DNA of 64,000 bases, taken from Arthrobacter sp. H-02-3. GTDB lineage: Bacteria > Actinomycetota > Actinomycetes > Actinomycetales > Micrococcaceae. Below the pieces are notes generated by a model that was not told where the DNA came from, made no database searches, and was given only the letters and a program-made list of their open reading frames with translations. The stretch's first letter is position 1; each line of letters starts with the position of its first letter. This document shows positions 1 to 8,088 of the stretch, piece by piece. Position numbers and translations under genes: made by a program. The stretch is taken from contig NZ_PYUI01000013.1 of NCBI RefSeq assembly GCF_003097355.1, forward strand, positions 1-64,000, read 5' to 3'.

Positions 1-170
1 CGGCCCAGACCCTGGTCGACCAGTACTTCCCGCCGGCCGGCGACACCTACTGGGTGCAGCGCCAAACCGGGCTGACAGCCACCAGCGGCACCGTCGTCGC
101 CATCAACGACACCGCCCCCACCACCGATCGCTGGAACCTCGCGCTCATCGAAATCCGCGCCGCCCCCTAG
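1..170 (+). CDS. C-terminal fragment of a probable secreted or surface multi-domain protein
   Basis: The window opens inside a plus-strand frame whose first complete codon is at base 3 and which ends at TAG 168-170, giving 55 residues. The tail is rich in Thr and Val and reads like beta-strands, with a YWVQRQTG segment, a VAINDTAPT segment and a closing RWNLALIEIRAAP. I know similar endings from actinobacterial extracellular proteins with Ig-like or discoidin-like modules, so a surface or secreted protein is inferred. The rest of the gene, including any signal peptide, lies outside the window, so the function is not established. Confidence 0.5.
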   Translation, partial: AQTLVDQYFPPAGDTYWVQRQTGLTATSGTVVAINDTAPTTDRWNLALIEIRAAP

Positions 171-465
171 CCTTCCACACGTGCCGGGCTGGATGCCCAT
201 GCTTCGTGGAGACCTCCATGCCAGGAAGATTCAGCGCAGACGTTGATTTCGTGAGACGGCGTGACCCGGTGTTAGTCTGAGTTCGCATCGAAGAGGCCGG
301 GAGCTAGAATCTCCTTAGCTCCACAGCCGAACGGCTGATGGGCGGGCCGGCGGAACAGCTGCCGTGCTGGCCCGGTGAACGTTGCAGCCCGCGACAGCCA
401 CGCCAGTGCCGGAATCCAGTGCCGCAAACCAGGGCGGAAATCCACTGTAGACAAGGCCACGAACC
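171..465. other. Intergenic region before the small lipoprotein gene
   Basis: No convincing gene is seen in these 295 bases. A 7-bp inverted repeat (GGAGCTA at 300-306, TAGCTCC at 316-322, 9-nt loop) sits in the middle and could be a weak terminator or an operator. No clear Shine-Dalgarno precedes the next start at 466. Confidence 0.4.
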
Positions 466-834
466 ATGAAGAACACCCTCTCGCTCGCTCTGGTTCTGCT
501 GACTCTTCTGCTGGCCGCCTGCTCCGCCGCCCCCACTTCAGAACCGGCCGCCGGCAGCCCGTCCACGGGGCTGGCGGCGTCGCTTCCCAAACCGAACCCG
601 GCCCAGCAGGATGCGCTCCTGGCCGCCTTCGCCCAGATCAACCCGCGCCTGTCGAACGATCACGCAGTCGAGACGGCCCGCGGCCTCTGCGGCCGGCTGC
701 TGGGGCAATCGTCGGCGGACCAGCTCATCGCCGCGGCGAAGGCGGCATTCACTAACGGCGACGTCCCGGTTGTCTCGGACGAGGAAGCCCAGCGGATTCT
801 CTCGGCGATCGGGGCCAACGGGTTCTGCCGTTAG
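466..834 (+). CDS. Small secreted lipoprotein of unknown function
   Basis: This 122-residue protein begins with a hydrophobic signal (residues 4-18) ending in an LAAC lipobox with Cys19, so it should be lipid-anchored on the outer face of the membrane. A Ser/Pro/Ala linker follows. The mature part (about residues 45-122) is helical, with two further cysteines, one in a GLCGRLLG segment and one in the terminal GFCR, which could form a disulfide. The pattern resembles small DUF732-like actinobacterial secreted domains, but I do not claim membership. It lies 25 bp upstream of the GatB/YqeY gene, so the two may share a transcript. Confidence 0.75.
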   Translation: MKNTLSLALVLLTLLLAACSAAPTSEPAAGSPSTGLAASLPKPNPAQQDALLAAFAQINPRLSNDHAVETARGLCGRLLGQSSADQLIAAAKAAFTNGDVPVVSDEEAQRILSAIGANGFCR

Positions 835-859
835 CCTTGTAGGTGACACGAGGAGAACA

Positions 860-1330
860 ATGACCACCCTGAAAGAACGACTGCACGCCGACGTCGTGAG
901 CCACATGAAGGACCGTAACAAGGTTGCCCTCACCACTGTGCGCAACGTCCTGGGCGAGATCGAAACCCGGGAGAAGTCGGGCAAGACGCCCATCGTCCTG
1001 GACGACTCGCAGGTGACTTCCCTCCTGCAAAAGGAAGCCGCCAAACGCCGCGACACGGCCCGCATCTACACCGAAGCCGGAGAAACCGAACGTGCCGCCG
1101 CCGAGATCGCCGAGGCCGAGGTGATCGAGGCCTACCTGCCCAAGGCACTCACCGCGGCGGAGGTCGAGACGATCGTGGACGAGGCCATCGCCGCGCTCAA
1201 GGCCGAGGGCGTCGAACTGTCCCTTCGCCAGCTCGGGGCAGTCATGAAGCCTGTCACCGCCAAGGTGGCCGGACGTTTTGACGGCAAGGCCGTCAGCGAA
1301 ATCGTGCGCAACCGTCTCGCGCAGCAATGA
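860..1330 (+). CDS. GatB/YqeY domain-containing protein
   Basis: A 156-residue all-helical protein of the GatB/YqeY family, the stand-alone relative of the C-terminal tRNA-binding tail of the GatB amidotransferase subunit. It opens with MTTLKERLHADVVSHMK and contains the family-typical EAEVIEAYLPKALT segment near residue 90 and GAVMKPVTAKVAGRFDG near residue 132. The start is set by an AGGAG Shine-Dalgarno at 851-855 and the usual family length of about 150. Its stop overlaps the start of the ABC-F gene in an ATGA, so the two are translationally coupled. The molecular function of YqeY proteins is not well established. Confidence 0.93.
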   Translation: MTTLKERLHADVVSHMKDRNKVALTTVRNVLGEIETREKSGKTPIVLDDSQVTSLLQKEAAKRRDTARIYTEAGETERAAAEIAEAEVIEAYLPKALTAAEVETIVDEAIAALKAEGVELSLRQLGAVMKPVTAKVAGRFDGKAVSEIVRNRLAQQ

Positions 1331-2919
1331 GCCTGATCCGGCTGCACGACGTCGGGGTCCGCTTCGAGAACGCACAAATCCTCCGCGAAGCGTTCTTCCG
1401 CCTCGAACCGGGAGACCGGGTGGGCCTGATTGGCAAGAACGGCTCCGGCAAAACGACCATCCTCAAGCTGATCCTGGACCAGGTTTCCCCGGACGCCGGA
1501 ACGGTCACCGTGGAACAGGGAACCAGGGTGGGGTACTTCTCCCAGTTTTCCGAGCTCGACGGCGAGGTAACAATCCTTGAGGTGCTTGACGGCCTGTTCG
1601 TCGACATCAAGGCTGCCGAGGCCGAGCTCGCGGCCATTGACGCTGCCATTGCCGCGGATCCTGACGGCGCCGAACTCGACCGGCTGATCCGGCGTCAGGC
1701 CGAGCTGTTCGAGGACATGGAGCGCCTCGACGGATGGGACTACACGCGGCGCATCGACACCGTCCTGACCACGCTGGGGTTCAGCGAGGCCCACCGCACC
1801 TGCTCGATTGACGAATTGTCCGGCGGCTGGCGAAACCGCGCCGCCCTGGCCAAGATCCTGTTGGAGGGCCCGGATGTCCTGCTCCTCGACGAGCCCACCA
1901 ACTTCCTGGATGTGGCCGGCGTCGAATGGCTGGAAAGCTGGTTCCGCGACTTCAAGGGCGCCGCGATCATCGTCTCCCACGACCGGAAATTCCTTGACGC
2001 CGTCGTCACTCGGATCATCGAGGTGGAGAACTTCCACCTGCACGAGTACCCGGGAAATTTCGCCGAGTACGTTGTCCAGAAGCAGTTCCGGCTCAAGACG
2101 CTTGAGGCGCAGTTCGTCCATGAATCCGAGCTTCTGGCCTTCGAAGCAGAGGGCATCGCCGACCGTCGCGAGGCCGCCAAGGCCGCCAGCCGCGGGCTTG
2201 GGAACCAGTTGGCCAAGATCAAGAAATCGCGCACGCCCCGGCCGGTTGACCAGATCGTCACGGAGATCTACGGCGGCCTGCATGTGAAGGATGTCCTTTG
2301 CCGGGTCGAAGCGCTGGGCAAGTCCTACGGCGACAAAGTGTTGTTCGAGGACCTGAGCTTTGAGATCCGCCGCGGCAACAGGATTGTGGTCCTGGGCTCC
2401 AACGGCAGCGGCAAGTCAACGCTGCTCAAAGTCCTGACCGGCGAGGAACAGGCGGATTCCGGCGACGTGGCGTGGGCCAAGGGGCCGGGTTTTGTGTCAT
2501 ACAACCAAATGCTGGATGAGCTCGACGACGCCGACACCGTGTCCCACGCGGTCAACGCACTGCCGGACAGCCTCGCCTTCAGCGCCACGAAGAAGTCCGT
2601 CAACAGGTTCCTCGCGATGTTCCAGTTCTCCGAGGCCGACCTCAAACAGAAGATCGGGAATCTCTCCGGTGGACAGAAAGCACGCGTCGCCATGGCTCAG
2701 TGCCTTCTGTCCGGGGCCTCGGTGCTGCTCCTGGATGAGCCCACCAACCACCTGGACATGACCAGCACCCAAGTGATGGAGCGGGCACTGCTCCACTTCC
2801 CCGGGGCGGTGGTGGTGGTCAGTCACGACCGCTTCTTTAGTGAGAAAATCGCCAACCGTCACCTGGTCTTCGGCAGTGACGGCTCGCAGCCCGGCGAGGT
2901 TGACGTCCGCGCCGCCTGA
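1327..2919 (+). CDS. ABC-F family ATPase (translation-factor type)
   Basis: This 530-residue protein has two ABC cassettes and no membrane segments. Cassette 1 has Walker A GKNGSGKT (36-43), signature LSGGW (164-168) and Walker B LLLDEPTNFLD (185-195). A charged linker (about 240-310) follows, then cassette 2 with Walker A GSNGSGKS (357-364), signature LSGGQ (446-450), Walker B LLLDEPTNHLD (467-477) and a SHDRFF switch (499-504). The DEPTN(F/H)LD motifs and absence of permeases identify ABC-F, whose members act on ribosomes rather than in transport. Whether this one is housekeeping (EttA or Uup type) or protects against antibiotics cannot be told from sequence alone. It overlaps the GatB/YqeY gene by 4 bp. 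Confidence 0.93.
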   Translation: MSLIRLHDVGVRFENAQILREAFFRLEPGDRVGLIGKNGSGKTTILKLILDQVSPDAGTVTVEQGTRVGYFSQFSELDGEVTILEVLDGLFVDIKAAEAELAAIDAAIAADPDGAELDRLIRRQAELFEDMERLDGWDYTRRIDTVLTTLGFSEAHRTCSIDELSGGWRNRAALAKILLEGPDVLLLDEPTNFLDVAGVEWLESWFRDFKGAAIIVSHDRKFLDAVVTRIIEVENFHLHEYPGNFAEYVVQKQFRLKTLEAQFVHESELLAFEAEGIADRREAAKAASRGLGNQLAKIKKSRTPRPVDQIVTEIYGGLHVKDVLCRVEALGKSYGDKVLFEDLSFEIRRGNRIVVLGSNGSGKSTLLKVLTGEEQADSGDVAWAKGPGFVSYNQMLDELDDADTVSHAVNALPDSLAFSATKKSVNRFLAMFQFSEADLKQKIGNLSGGQKARVAMAQCLLSGASVLLLDEPTNHLDMTSTQVMERALLHFPGAVVVVSHDRFFSEKIANRHLVFGSDGSQPGEVDVRAA

Positions 2920-3114
2920 GTGGACGCCGGCCAAAGAACGCGACTTAAAGAACGCGGAGATGAACGGAAGCTCAGCGTTTGCCCAGCATTGGCTCAGGAT
3001 GGGGCAGAAGTGGCTGATGAGCCGCAAAACGGCTGATTCTGAAGGGTAATGTGGCGCTGGCTGCCGGTGGGGGACCGGCAGCGGTCTCACCATCCGTTGT
3101 GAAAGGAATCTCCC

Positions 3115-3891
3115 ATGGCAGGAATTTTCGGCTGGCTCAGCGCACTGGGCACCACCGGCAAGGCAGTAGTAGTTGCATCCGTCGTCGTCACCGGCGGGGC
3201 AGGCGCGGCCGCTGCTGCCGCGACCGCCGATTTCCCGGCTGACCCCACGTCGACGACGTCGACCGACTCCCCGACGGCGGAGCCGAGCGACAGCCCGACC
3301 GACACCCCGGCGTCTGAGCCAAGCGACAGCCCGACGGCGGAGCCGAGCGACGACCCCTCATCTGAGCCGAGCGACAGCCCGACCGACACCCCGACGTCCG
3401 AGCCTAGTGACACCGCGACCTCCGAGCCGAGCGATCCGACTGGGGCGCAGACGCCCGGGGCCGACGGCCAGGAGTCCGCCGCGCCGAGCGATCCCACTGA
3501 CTCGGAAACTCCGGCAGCGGATGACCAGGGTACGGACCAGGGCGGGAATGAGGGCGGCGACGACCAGGGCGAAGACCAGCAGAATTCCGCTGCGCCGAGT
3601 GCACCCGCCTCTGCTCCGGCGGACCCCGCCACTCCCGAGTCGCCGGCTGCCCCGGCACCTGCTGCTCCCTCGGCACCGGCCGAAGATGACGGGCAGGGTT
3701 CGGCCGACGCTCCGGAATCTGACGGTTCCCACGAAGGGAACGGCAACAGCGGATGGGCACACCAGAACGCTGACGCACACCGCGCCGCTGGCCAGGCCAA
3801 CGCTGCCGAACACCGCGGCGATGGTGGCGGCGACCACGCCGGCACGTCCCAGGAACACGGCGGCTCCGGTGGCCACGGCCACGACGACTAG
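3115..3891 (+). CDS. Acidic Ser/Thr/Pro-repeat protein with Gly/His-rich tail
   Basis: The 258-residue product starts with a hydrophobic Ala/Val-rich stretch (about residues 13-37) that could be an uncleaved anchor or a signal peptide. Residues about 40-110 are a degenerate repeat built on EPSDSPT and DTP(A/T)SEPSD. A Gly/Asp/Gln acidic stretch follows, then a Pro/Ala-rich stretch, and the end is Gly/His-rich (HGGSGGHGHDD). Overall it is strongly acidic and predicted disordered. A GAAAGGA Shine-Dalgarno near 3098 supports this start. No catalytic domain or sortase motif is visible and I cannot assign a function; His and Asp clusters would permit metal binding, which is speculation. A strong hairpin follows at 3911-3939. 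Confidence 0.72.
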   Translation: MAGIFGWLSALGTTGKAVVVASVVVTGGAGAAAAAATADFPADPTSTTSTDSPTAEPSDSPTDTPASEPSDSPTAEPSDDPSSEPSDSPTDTPTSEPSDTATSEPSDPTGAQTPGADGQESAAPSDPTDSETPAADDQGTDQGGNEGGDDQGEDQQNSAAPSAPASAPADPATPESPAAPAPAAPSAPAEDDGQGSADAPESDGSHEGNGNSGWAHQNADAHRAAGQANAAEHRGDGGGDHAGTSQEHGGSGGHGHDD

Positions 3892-3910
3892 TTAGATAGC
3901 CCGGCAACGC

Positions 3911-3939
3911 GGGGGTCCGGACCAGTGGTCCGGGCCCCC
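3911..3939 (+). terminator. GC-rich terminator hairpin
   Basis: GGGGGTCCGGACC (3911-3923) pairs with GGTCCGGGCCCCC (3927-3939) around a 3-nt loop, with one wobble. No T-run follows, as is common for actinobacterial terminators. It lies just after the acidic repeat protein gene. Confidence 0.7.
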
Positions 3940-3972
3940 GCCGTCGTAACGGCCCGAAAGTGCCACGGCCCG

Positions 3973-4019
3973 AAAACGACACCGCGGAAAAACGACACCG
4001 CGGAAAAATGACACCGCAG
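3973..4019. repeat. Three tandem copies of a 16-bp repeat
   Basis: Units AAAACGACACCGCGG (3973-3987), AAAAACGACACCGCGG (3988-4003) and AAAAATGACACCGCAG (4004-4019) follow each other directly in the gap before the next gene. Confidence 0.85.
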
Positions 4020-4053
4020 GACCGCCGCCGGGCACGGGGTGCCGGGTCCGCGG

Positions 4054-4059
4054 GATAAT
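4054..4059 (+). promoter_or_regulatory. -10 element GATAAT of a predicted leaderless promoter
   Basis: GATAAT ends 6 nt before the ATG at 4066, the spacing expected if transcription starts at or next to the start codon. There is no Shine-Dalgarno. This fixes the start of the small membrane protein. Confidence 0.55.
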
Positions 4060-4065
4060 GGAAAC

Positions 4066-4389
4066 ATGACCGACCAGCAGCAGGACCGCGATCCGTGGGA
4101 GGAGTTCGACAGCCTCAAGCCGGCTGGCCCGGACCGCGTTGCCGGCTACCCCGGCGGGGAACCCCAAGGCTTCGGCTTCCGGACGGGCGTCCGCAGCGCC
4201 CGGGTGGCCTTCGGATTTGCCGTCTACTCCCTGGCGCTCGGCAGCATTCTGGTCCTCACCGGAGCCATCGTGTTCATCGGCAGCGGGAAGTGGCTGTTGC
4301 TCGGGCTTATGGTGGTGATAGAGGTCATCTTCGTCCTGGCGTTCCGCCGGCTTGTGGCCCAGGCTCGGAACAGGCGGACTTCGGGTTAG
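4066..4389 (+). CDS. Small membrane protein, two TM segments, unknown function
   Basis: The 107-residue product has a polar N-terminus (MTDQQQDRDPWEEFDSL) of about 45 residues, then two hydrophobic helices near residues 46-69 and 76-93, and a short basic tail (RRLVAQARNRR). The charge pattern suggests both ends are cytoplasmic. The ATG at 4066 was preferred to the upstream GTG at 4039 because a GATAAT -10 lies exactly 6 nt before it. The gene converges on corA with 28 bp between stops. I recognise no functional motif. Confidence 0.7.
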   Translation: MTDQQQDRDPWEEFDSLKPAGPDRVAGYPGGEPQGFGFRTGVRSARVAFGFAVYSLALGSILVLTGAIVFIGSGKWLLLGLMVVIEVIFVLAFRRLVAQARNRRTSG

Positions 4390-4417
4390 CTCCGGTCGTT
4401 CGGAGAACCGGATCTTC

Positions 4418-5413
4418 TTAGAGCCAGCCCTTCTTCTTGAAGATGGCGTACATGAGCGCCGCCGTGCCGGCCATGAGCGCGACTGCCATCGGGTAGCCCA
4501 GCGCCCAGTGCAGCTCCGGCATGTGGTCGAAGTTCATGCCGTACAGTCCGGCCACGAAGGTCGGTGCGAAAAAGATCGCGGCCCAGGACGAGATCTTCTT
4601 GACCTGCTCGTTTTGCTCCGCGCTGGCCTCATTCTGCCGGTTGGCGGTCAGGGTCCCGTCCAGGGTGAGCGCGTTCTGCAGCAGGTCACGGAAGGAATCG
4701 GCGCGGGAAATCAGCCGCTCCACATGGTCCTCGACGTCGCGGAGGCTGTGCTGCAGTTCCGTGTCCACCCGGTACTTTTCGAAGCCCCGCCGGAGTTGCT
4801 GCATCATTGCCGGGAGCGGATGGATGGCGCGCTGGAAATGGATAACCTCCCGGGCAAGTTCGTAGATGCGCCGTGAGACCAGAGGGTCGCCGCTGAAGAG
4901 CTGGTCCTCGATCTCGTCGATGTCGTTTTCCAGTCCGGCGACCACGGGGCCGTAGTCATCCACCACCTGGTCCATGAGCGCGTACAGGACCGCCTCCGGG
5001 CCGTGGCACAGCAGGTCCGGGCGGCGTTCCATCCGGCGCCGGACCTGCCCCACCACCCCCGTCTCGGCATGCCGGACGGTGACCACAAAGTTCCGGCCCG
5101 TAAAGACGTGCAATTCGCCGAACTCCACGGTTTCGGTCTCATCCAGGTACCGGGCGGGCCGGAGCACCGTGAACAGGTTGTCGTCATAGCGCTCCAGTTT
5201 GGGCCGCTGGTGCGCCGAGATCGCGTCCTCCACCGCCAGGCCGTGCAGGTCGAACTCCGCCGCGACGGCGGCCATTTCCTCCGGAGTGGGCCGGTAGAGA
5301 CCAATCCAGGCCATGCCGCCGTGCTCGGTCAGGGTCTCGAAGGTCTGCTCGAGGTTCCGCGGCTCGACGGCACGGATACCGTCAACGTAGACGGCGTTGT
5401 CGATGATAGTCAC
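4418..5413 (-). CDS. corA: CorA-family divalent cation (Mg2+/Co2+) transporter
   Basis: This 331-residue protein has the CorA layout: a large cytoplasmic N-terminal alpha/beta domain, a long helical region (about 160-270) and two C-terminal membrane helices (about 272-292 and 303-325). The selectivity motif YGMNF (291-295) closes TM1, and the protein ends in a basic KKKGWL. CorA pentamers move Mg2+ and other divalent cations into the cell. Translation starts at GTG 5411-5413. A GATAAT box lies 6 nt upstream, overlapping the stop of the lrp gene, so corA probably has its own leaderless promoter as well as read-through from lrp. Confidence 0.95.
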   Translation of the reverse strand: MTIIDNAVYVDGIRAVEPRNLEQTFETLTEHGGMAWIGLYRPTPEEMAAVAAEFDLHGLAVEDAISAHQRPKLERYDDNLFTVLRPARYLDETETVEFGELHVFTGRNFVVTVRHAETGVVGQVRRRMERRPDLLCHGPEAVLYALMDQVVDDYGPVVAGLENDIDEIEDQLFSGDPLVSRRIYELAREVIHFQRAIHPLPAMMQQLRRGFEKYRVDTELQHSLRDVEDHVERLISRADSFRDLLQNALTLDGTLTANRQNEASAEQNEQVKKISSWAAIFFAPTFVAGLYGMNFDHMPELHWALGYPMAVALMAGTAALMYAIFKKKGWL

Positions 5414-5419
5414 CGGGAC

Positions 5420-5425
5420 ATTATC
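5420..5425 (-). promoter_or_regulatory. -10 element GATAAT for corA (predicted leaderless)
   Basis: On the minus strand GATAAT is followed by 6 nt and the corA GTG. It overlaps the TAA stop of the upstream lrp gene, so it is an intra-operon promoter candidate. Confidence 0.5.
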
Positions 5426-6041
5426 CAGTGTTCACCTGGAGTTCGTCGGCACCGCCCCGGCGCGACGCGGACCGGCCGGGAACCAGGGCGCTGCCTTGGA
5501 CAAGCCGGCTGATCAGCGGCTCGGTCCGGTAGGGGATATGGGTGTGCAGCGCCAGCACGGTTTCGGTGCGGATGACCCCCCGGATCCGCAGGATCGACCG
5601 CAGGGCCGCCTGAAGGTTATGGGTATCGGTCGCCACCACGCGGCACCAGACATCGCCCCGCCCGGAGATCTCATGGACTTCCAGGACCTGGGGGATCAGC
5701 CGCAAGGCGCCCACGACGCCGTCGAGTTCCCGGTGGTTGACCTCGATCGTCACGAAGGCGACGACGTCGTAGCCCACCGCTTCGAGGTCGATCTCGCGGC
5801 CGCCGTCGTGGAGTATGCCCGAGCGCAGCATGCGCCGCACCCGCGACTGGGCGGTGTTCCGTGCGATGCCCAGGGCATCACTGAGGTCACCGATCTGGAT
5901 CCGCGGATCCCGGATCAGTTCCAGCAGGATTTTCAGGTCGGTGGGGTCCAGACTGTTCAAATCATCACTCCGGTTCACTTCGGCAGTCTGAGAATGACTG
6001 TTTTGCTCAATTCTGGCACAAAACTTGGCCATGCAGCTCAC
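5421..6041 (-). CDS. Lrp/AsnC-family transcriptional regulator
   Basis: The protein has an N-terminal helix-turn-helix (LDPTDLKILLEL, then DLSDALGIARNTAQSRVRRM) followed by a RAM-type ligand-binding domain (VAFVTIEVNHRELDGVVGAL onward, in part). A 30-residue tail extends past the RAM domain. These regulators bind amino acids or related effectors and control nearby transport or catabolic genes. It is divergent from an MFS transporter starting at 6136, a probable target, and ends 7 bp before corA. The N-terminus is uncertain: GTG 6041 gives 206 residues, ATG 6032 gives 203, and GTG 5978 would give a more typical length with the helix-turn-helix close to the start. Confidence 0.88.
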   Translation of the reverse strand: MSCMAKFCARIEQNSHSQTAEVNRSDDLNSLDPTDLKILLELIRDPRIQIGDLSDALGIARNTAQSRVRRMLRSGILHDGGREIDLEAVGYDVVAFVTIEVNHRELDGVVGALRLIPQVLEVHEISGRGDVWCRVVATDTHNLQAALRSILRIRGVIRTETVLALHTHIPYRTEPLISRLVQGSALVPGRSASRRGGADELQVNTG

Positions 6042-6135
6042 TGGTGTCGCATCCTATAGATACCAATCTTCGACCGGGCCGGGCTGTTCCCCCACAAAGG
6101 GAAAGCCTGGCCCGATATTTTGCAAGGGCACGGAC

Positions 6136-7377
6136 ATGACAGTCTTCAGTGAACTCCGCATGCGCCCGGCCACAGCTGACCGCTGGGGCTGGAACGCGTC
6201 CACCACCGCACGGCTCGTGATGGCCGGAGTCGTGATTTTCACGCTGCTCGTCGGCGCGAATCTTGCCACGCCGTTGTACCCCCTGCTGCAGGCAAAGCTC
6301 GGAATTACGTCACTCGATGTCACGGTGGCGTTCTCGGCCTACGTCCTGGCGCTCGTGGCCACGCTCGTCCTGGCCGGCCACTGGTCCGACCACATCGGAC
6401 GACGCGCCGCACTGATGCTGGCGGTCCTGGTGGGCCTGGCCGGCGGCTTTGTCTTCGCCACCGCGGGCAGCCTCGTGGCGCTCTCCGTCGGGCGCGCGCT
6501 GCAGGGCATCGCCGTAGCGCTTGCCACCGGCGCGAGTTCTGCCGCGCTCCGCGAACTCCTGCCCAGCAGGCCCGAGTGGGCCTCCCGGTTCACGCTCCTG
6601 GCCTCGGCGGGTGGCGTTGCCGCCGGCCCTGCGATCGGTGGAATGCTGTCGCTGCTGCCCGGGCCGACCTCGACGCCGTACTACGTGCACTCCGTGGTCC
6701 TCGCCGCCGTCCTGGTGCCGCTCTACCTGCTCAAAGCGCGGCCCGCCATCAGCCTGCATGCGGGTCCTCAGCCGCTGCGGGTCCTGGCGCCACGGCGTCC
6801 GTCCGTCTCCAGCGAGGCGCGGGGCGCTTTCTGGTTGGCCTCGTCCGTGGGCTTCCTGAGCTTCACCGTCTTCGGCTTTTGCCTCTCGCTCGCGCCAGGC
6901 TATTTTGCCCAAATTGTCCACGCGGATTCACGGCCGCTGATCGGGCTGCTGGCCGGACTGACGCTGGGTTCCTCAGCCCTGAGCCAACTGCTGGCCGTCC
7001 GGGGCAGGTTCGCCGTGCCCGCGGGCCTGGCCGTCCTGGGCATTTCAGTCCTGATGATCGCCGCTGCCGCCGCCTGGAGCAGCCCGTGGCTGCTCATTCT
7101 GGCCAGCATCACCGCCGGCGTGGGGCAGGGCGTGGCATTCCGGACCGTCTTCAACGATGTTGCCGGCAAGGTGGAGGCCGCCCGGCACGCCCAGATCATC
7201 AGCACTGTCTACGTCATCACGTACCTCGGCAGCGCCATCCCGGTGATCGGTTTGGGACTCGCGACCGGGATGGTGGGGCTGCAGAGTGCCGTCGCCGGCT
7301 TTGTCGTGGTGTGCGCCGCCGCCGCGCTGACCCTGGCGGCCATCACCCTGCGGAGCGCACTGCGCCGGCGGGCCTAG
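6136..7377 (+). CDS. MFS transporter (probable drug or metabolite efflux)
   Basis: The 413-residue product has about 12 hydrophobic helices. The MFS loop signature between TM2 and TM3 appears as GHWSDHIGRRAAL. The first helices (VMAGVVIFTLLVGANLATPLYP) and the central cytoplasmic loop (about 190-225) fit a proton-coupled 12-TM exporter. ATG 6136 has an AAGGG 7 nt upstream, so I chose it over the longer GTG-started frame. It is transcribed away from the lrp gene at 5421-6041, the classic arrangement for an Lrp-controlled exporter of an amino acid or similar compound. The substrate cannot be read from sequence. Confidence 0.88.
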   Translation: MTVFSELRMRPATADRWGWNASTTARLVMAGVVIFTLLVGANLATPLYPLLQAKLGITSLDVTVAFSAYVLALVATLVLAGHWSDHIGRRAALMLAVLVGLAGGFVFATAGSLVALSVGRALQGIAVALATGASSAALRELLPSRPEWASRFTLLASAGGVAAGPAIGGMLSLLPGPTSTPYYVHSVVLAAVLVPLYLLKARPAISLHAGPQPLRVLAPRRPSVSSEARGAFWLASSVGFLSFTVFGFCLSLAPGYFAQIVHADSRPLIGLLAGLTLGSSALSQLLAVRGRFAVPAGLAVLGISVLMIAAAAAWSSPWLLILASITAGVGQGVAFRTVFNDVAGKVEAARHAQIISTVYVITYLGSAIPVIGLGLATGMVGLQSAVAGFVVVCAAAALTLAAITLRSALRRRA

Positions 7378-7387
7378 CGGCCAGGGG

Positions 7388-7408
7388 CCGGGCCGGAAAC
7401 GGGCCCGG
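7388..7408 (+). terminator. GC-rich hairpin after the MFS gene
   Basis: CCGGGCC (7388-7394) pairs with GGCCCGG (7402-7408) across a 7-nt loop, between the convergent MFS and lrp genes. Overlapping alternative pairings exist in this GC-rich stretch. Confidence 0.45.
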
Positions 7409-7452
7409 AAGGGCCCCGGGAGGAGGCCCCGGCAACCCGGGAGGCCGCGAGC

Positions 7453-7956
7453 TTACGGCAGCGGGCCGTGGTTGCCCTGGATGTGGTCGAACACCAGGGT
7501 GGTCTCGGTGTGGCCCACGACGGGATCGGTGGCAAGGTTATCCAGCACCCAGTCCCGGAGGTCCTCGGTGGTGGCCACGGCGATGTGCAGCAGGTAGTCC
7601 ACTGATCCGGAGGTGTGGAAGGTCGAGAGCACGGCCGGGAGCTTGGGGACCCGGGCCGTGAAGCGGTCGATCTGTTCGCGGTCGTGGGCGCGGAGCCGGA
7701 CGGCAATGAGGGCCTGGACCGAGCGCCCGATCGCGGACAGGCTCAGCTTGGCCTCAAAGCCCTCGATGATGCCGCGCTCCGACAGGGCGCGGGTGCGCAT
7801 CAGGGCCGTCGACGGCGCGATCCCCACGAGCTCTGCCAGTTGCTTGTTCGAGATGCGCGCATCCGCGACGAGGGCAGCTAGCAGGCGCTCGTCGATCGCG
7901 TCCAGCGGCTCGCTGGCACCCGCTCCCGGCCGAACATTCTTCGCACTGCTGCTCAC
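7453..7956 (-). CDS. Lrp/AsnC-family transcriptional regulator
   Basis: A 167-residue Lrp-type regulator with helix-turn-helix (LDAIDERLLAALVADARISN, in part, then KQLAELVGIAPSTALMR) and a RAM domain ending in a TTLVFDHIQGNHGPLP-like tail. The start is GTG 7954-7956, chosen because a perfect AAGGAGG lies just upstream (complement of 7961-7967). Divergent and 132 bp away is a PLP-dependent Cys/Met-metabolism enzyme, its likely target. This is the second Lrp regulator within 2.5 kb, each divergent from a different gene; the two proteins share fold but differ clearly in sequence. Confidence 0.92.
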   Translation of the reverse strand: MSSSAKNVRPGAGASEPLDAIDERLLAALVADARISNKQLAELVGIAPSTALMRTRALSERGIIEGFEAKLSLSAIGRSVQALIAVRLRAHDREQIDRFTARVPKLPAVLSTFHTSGSVDYLLHIAVATTEDLRDWVLDNLATDPVVGHTETTLVFDHIQGNHGPLP

Positions 7957-8088
7957 GGATCCTCCTTGAAGTGTTGTCAGTTCATCATAAGCGGCACAAT
8001 CCAACAGTTCCATTCAGAACCCCTACTAAACCTCGAATTATTGCCAGATACTTGCGGCATTCAATGGTGAATATTCGTAAGGAGTAAG

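Noticed and set aside
2960..3049. 29-codon ORF between the ABC-F gene and the acidic protein gene
   Set aside because: The GCGGAG touches the ATG, leaving no proper spacing, and nothing else supports coding.
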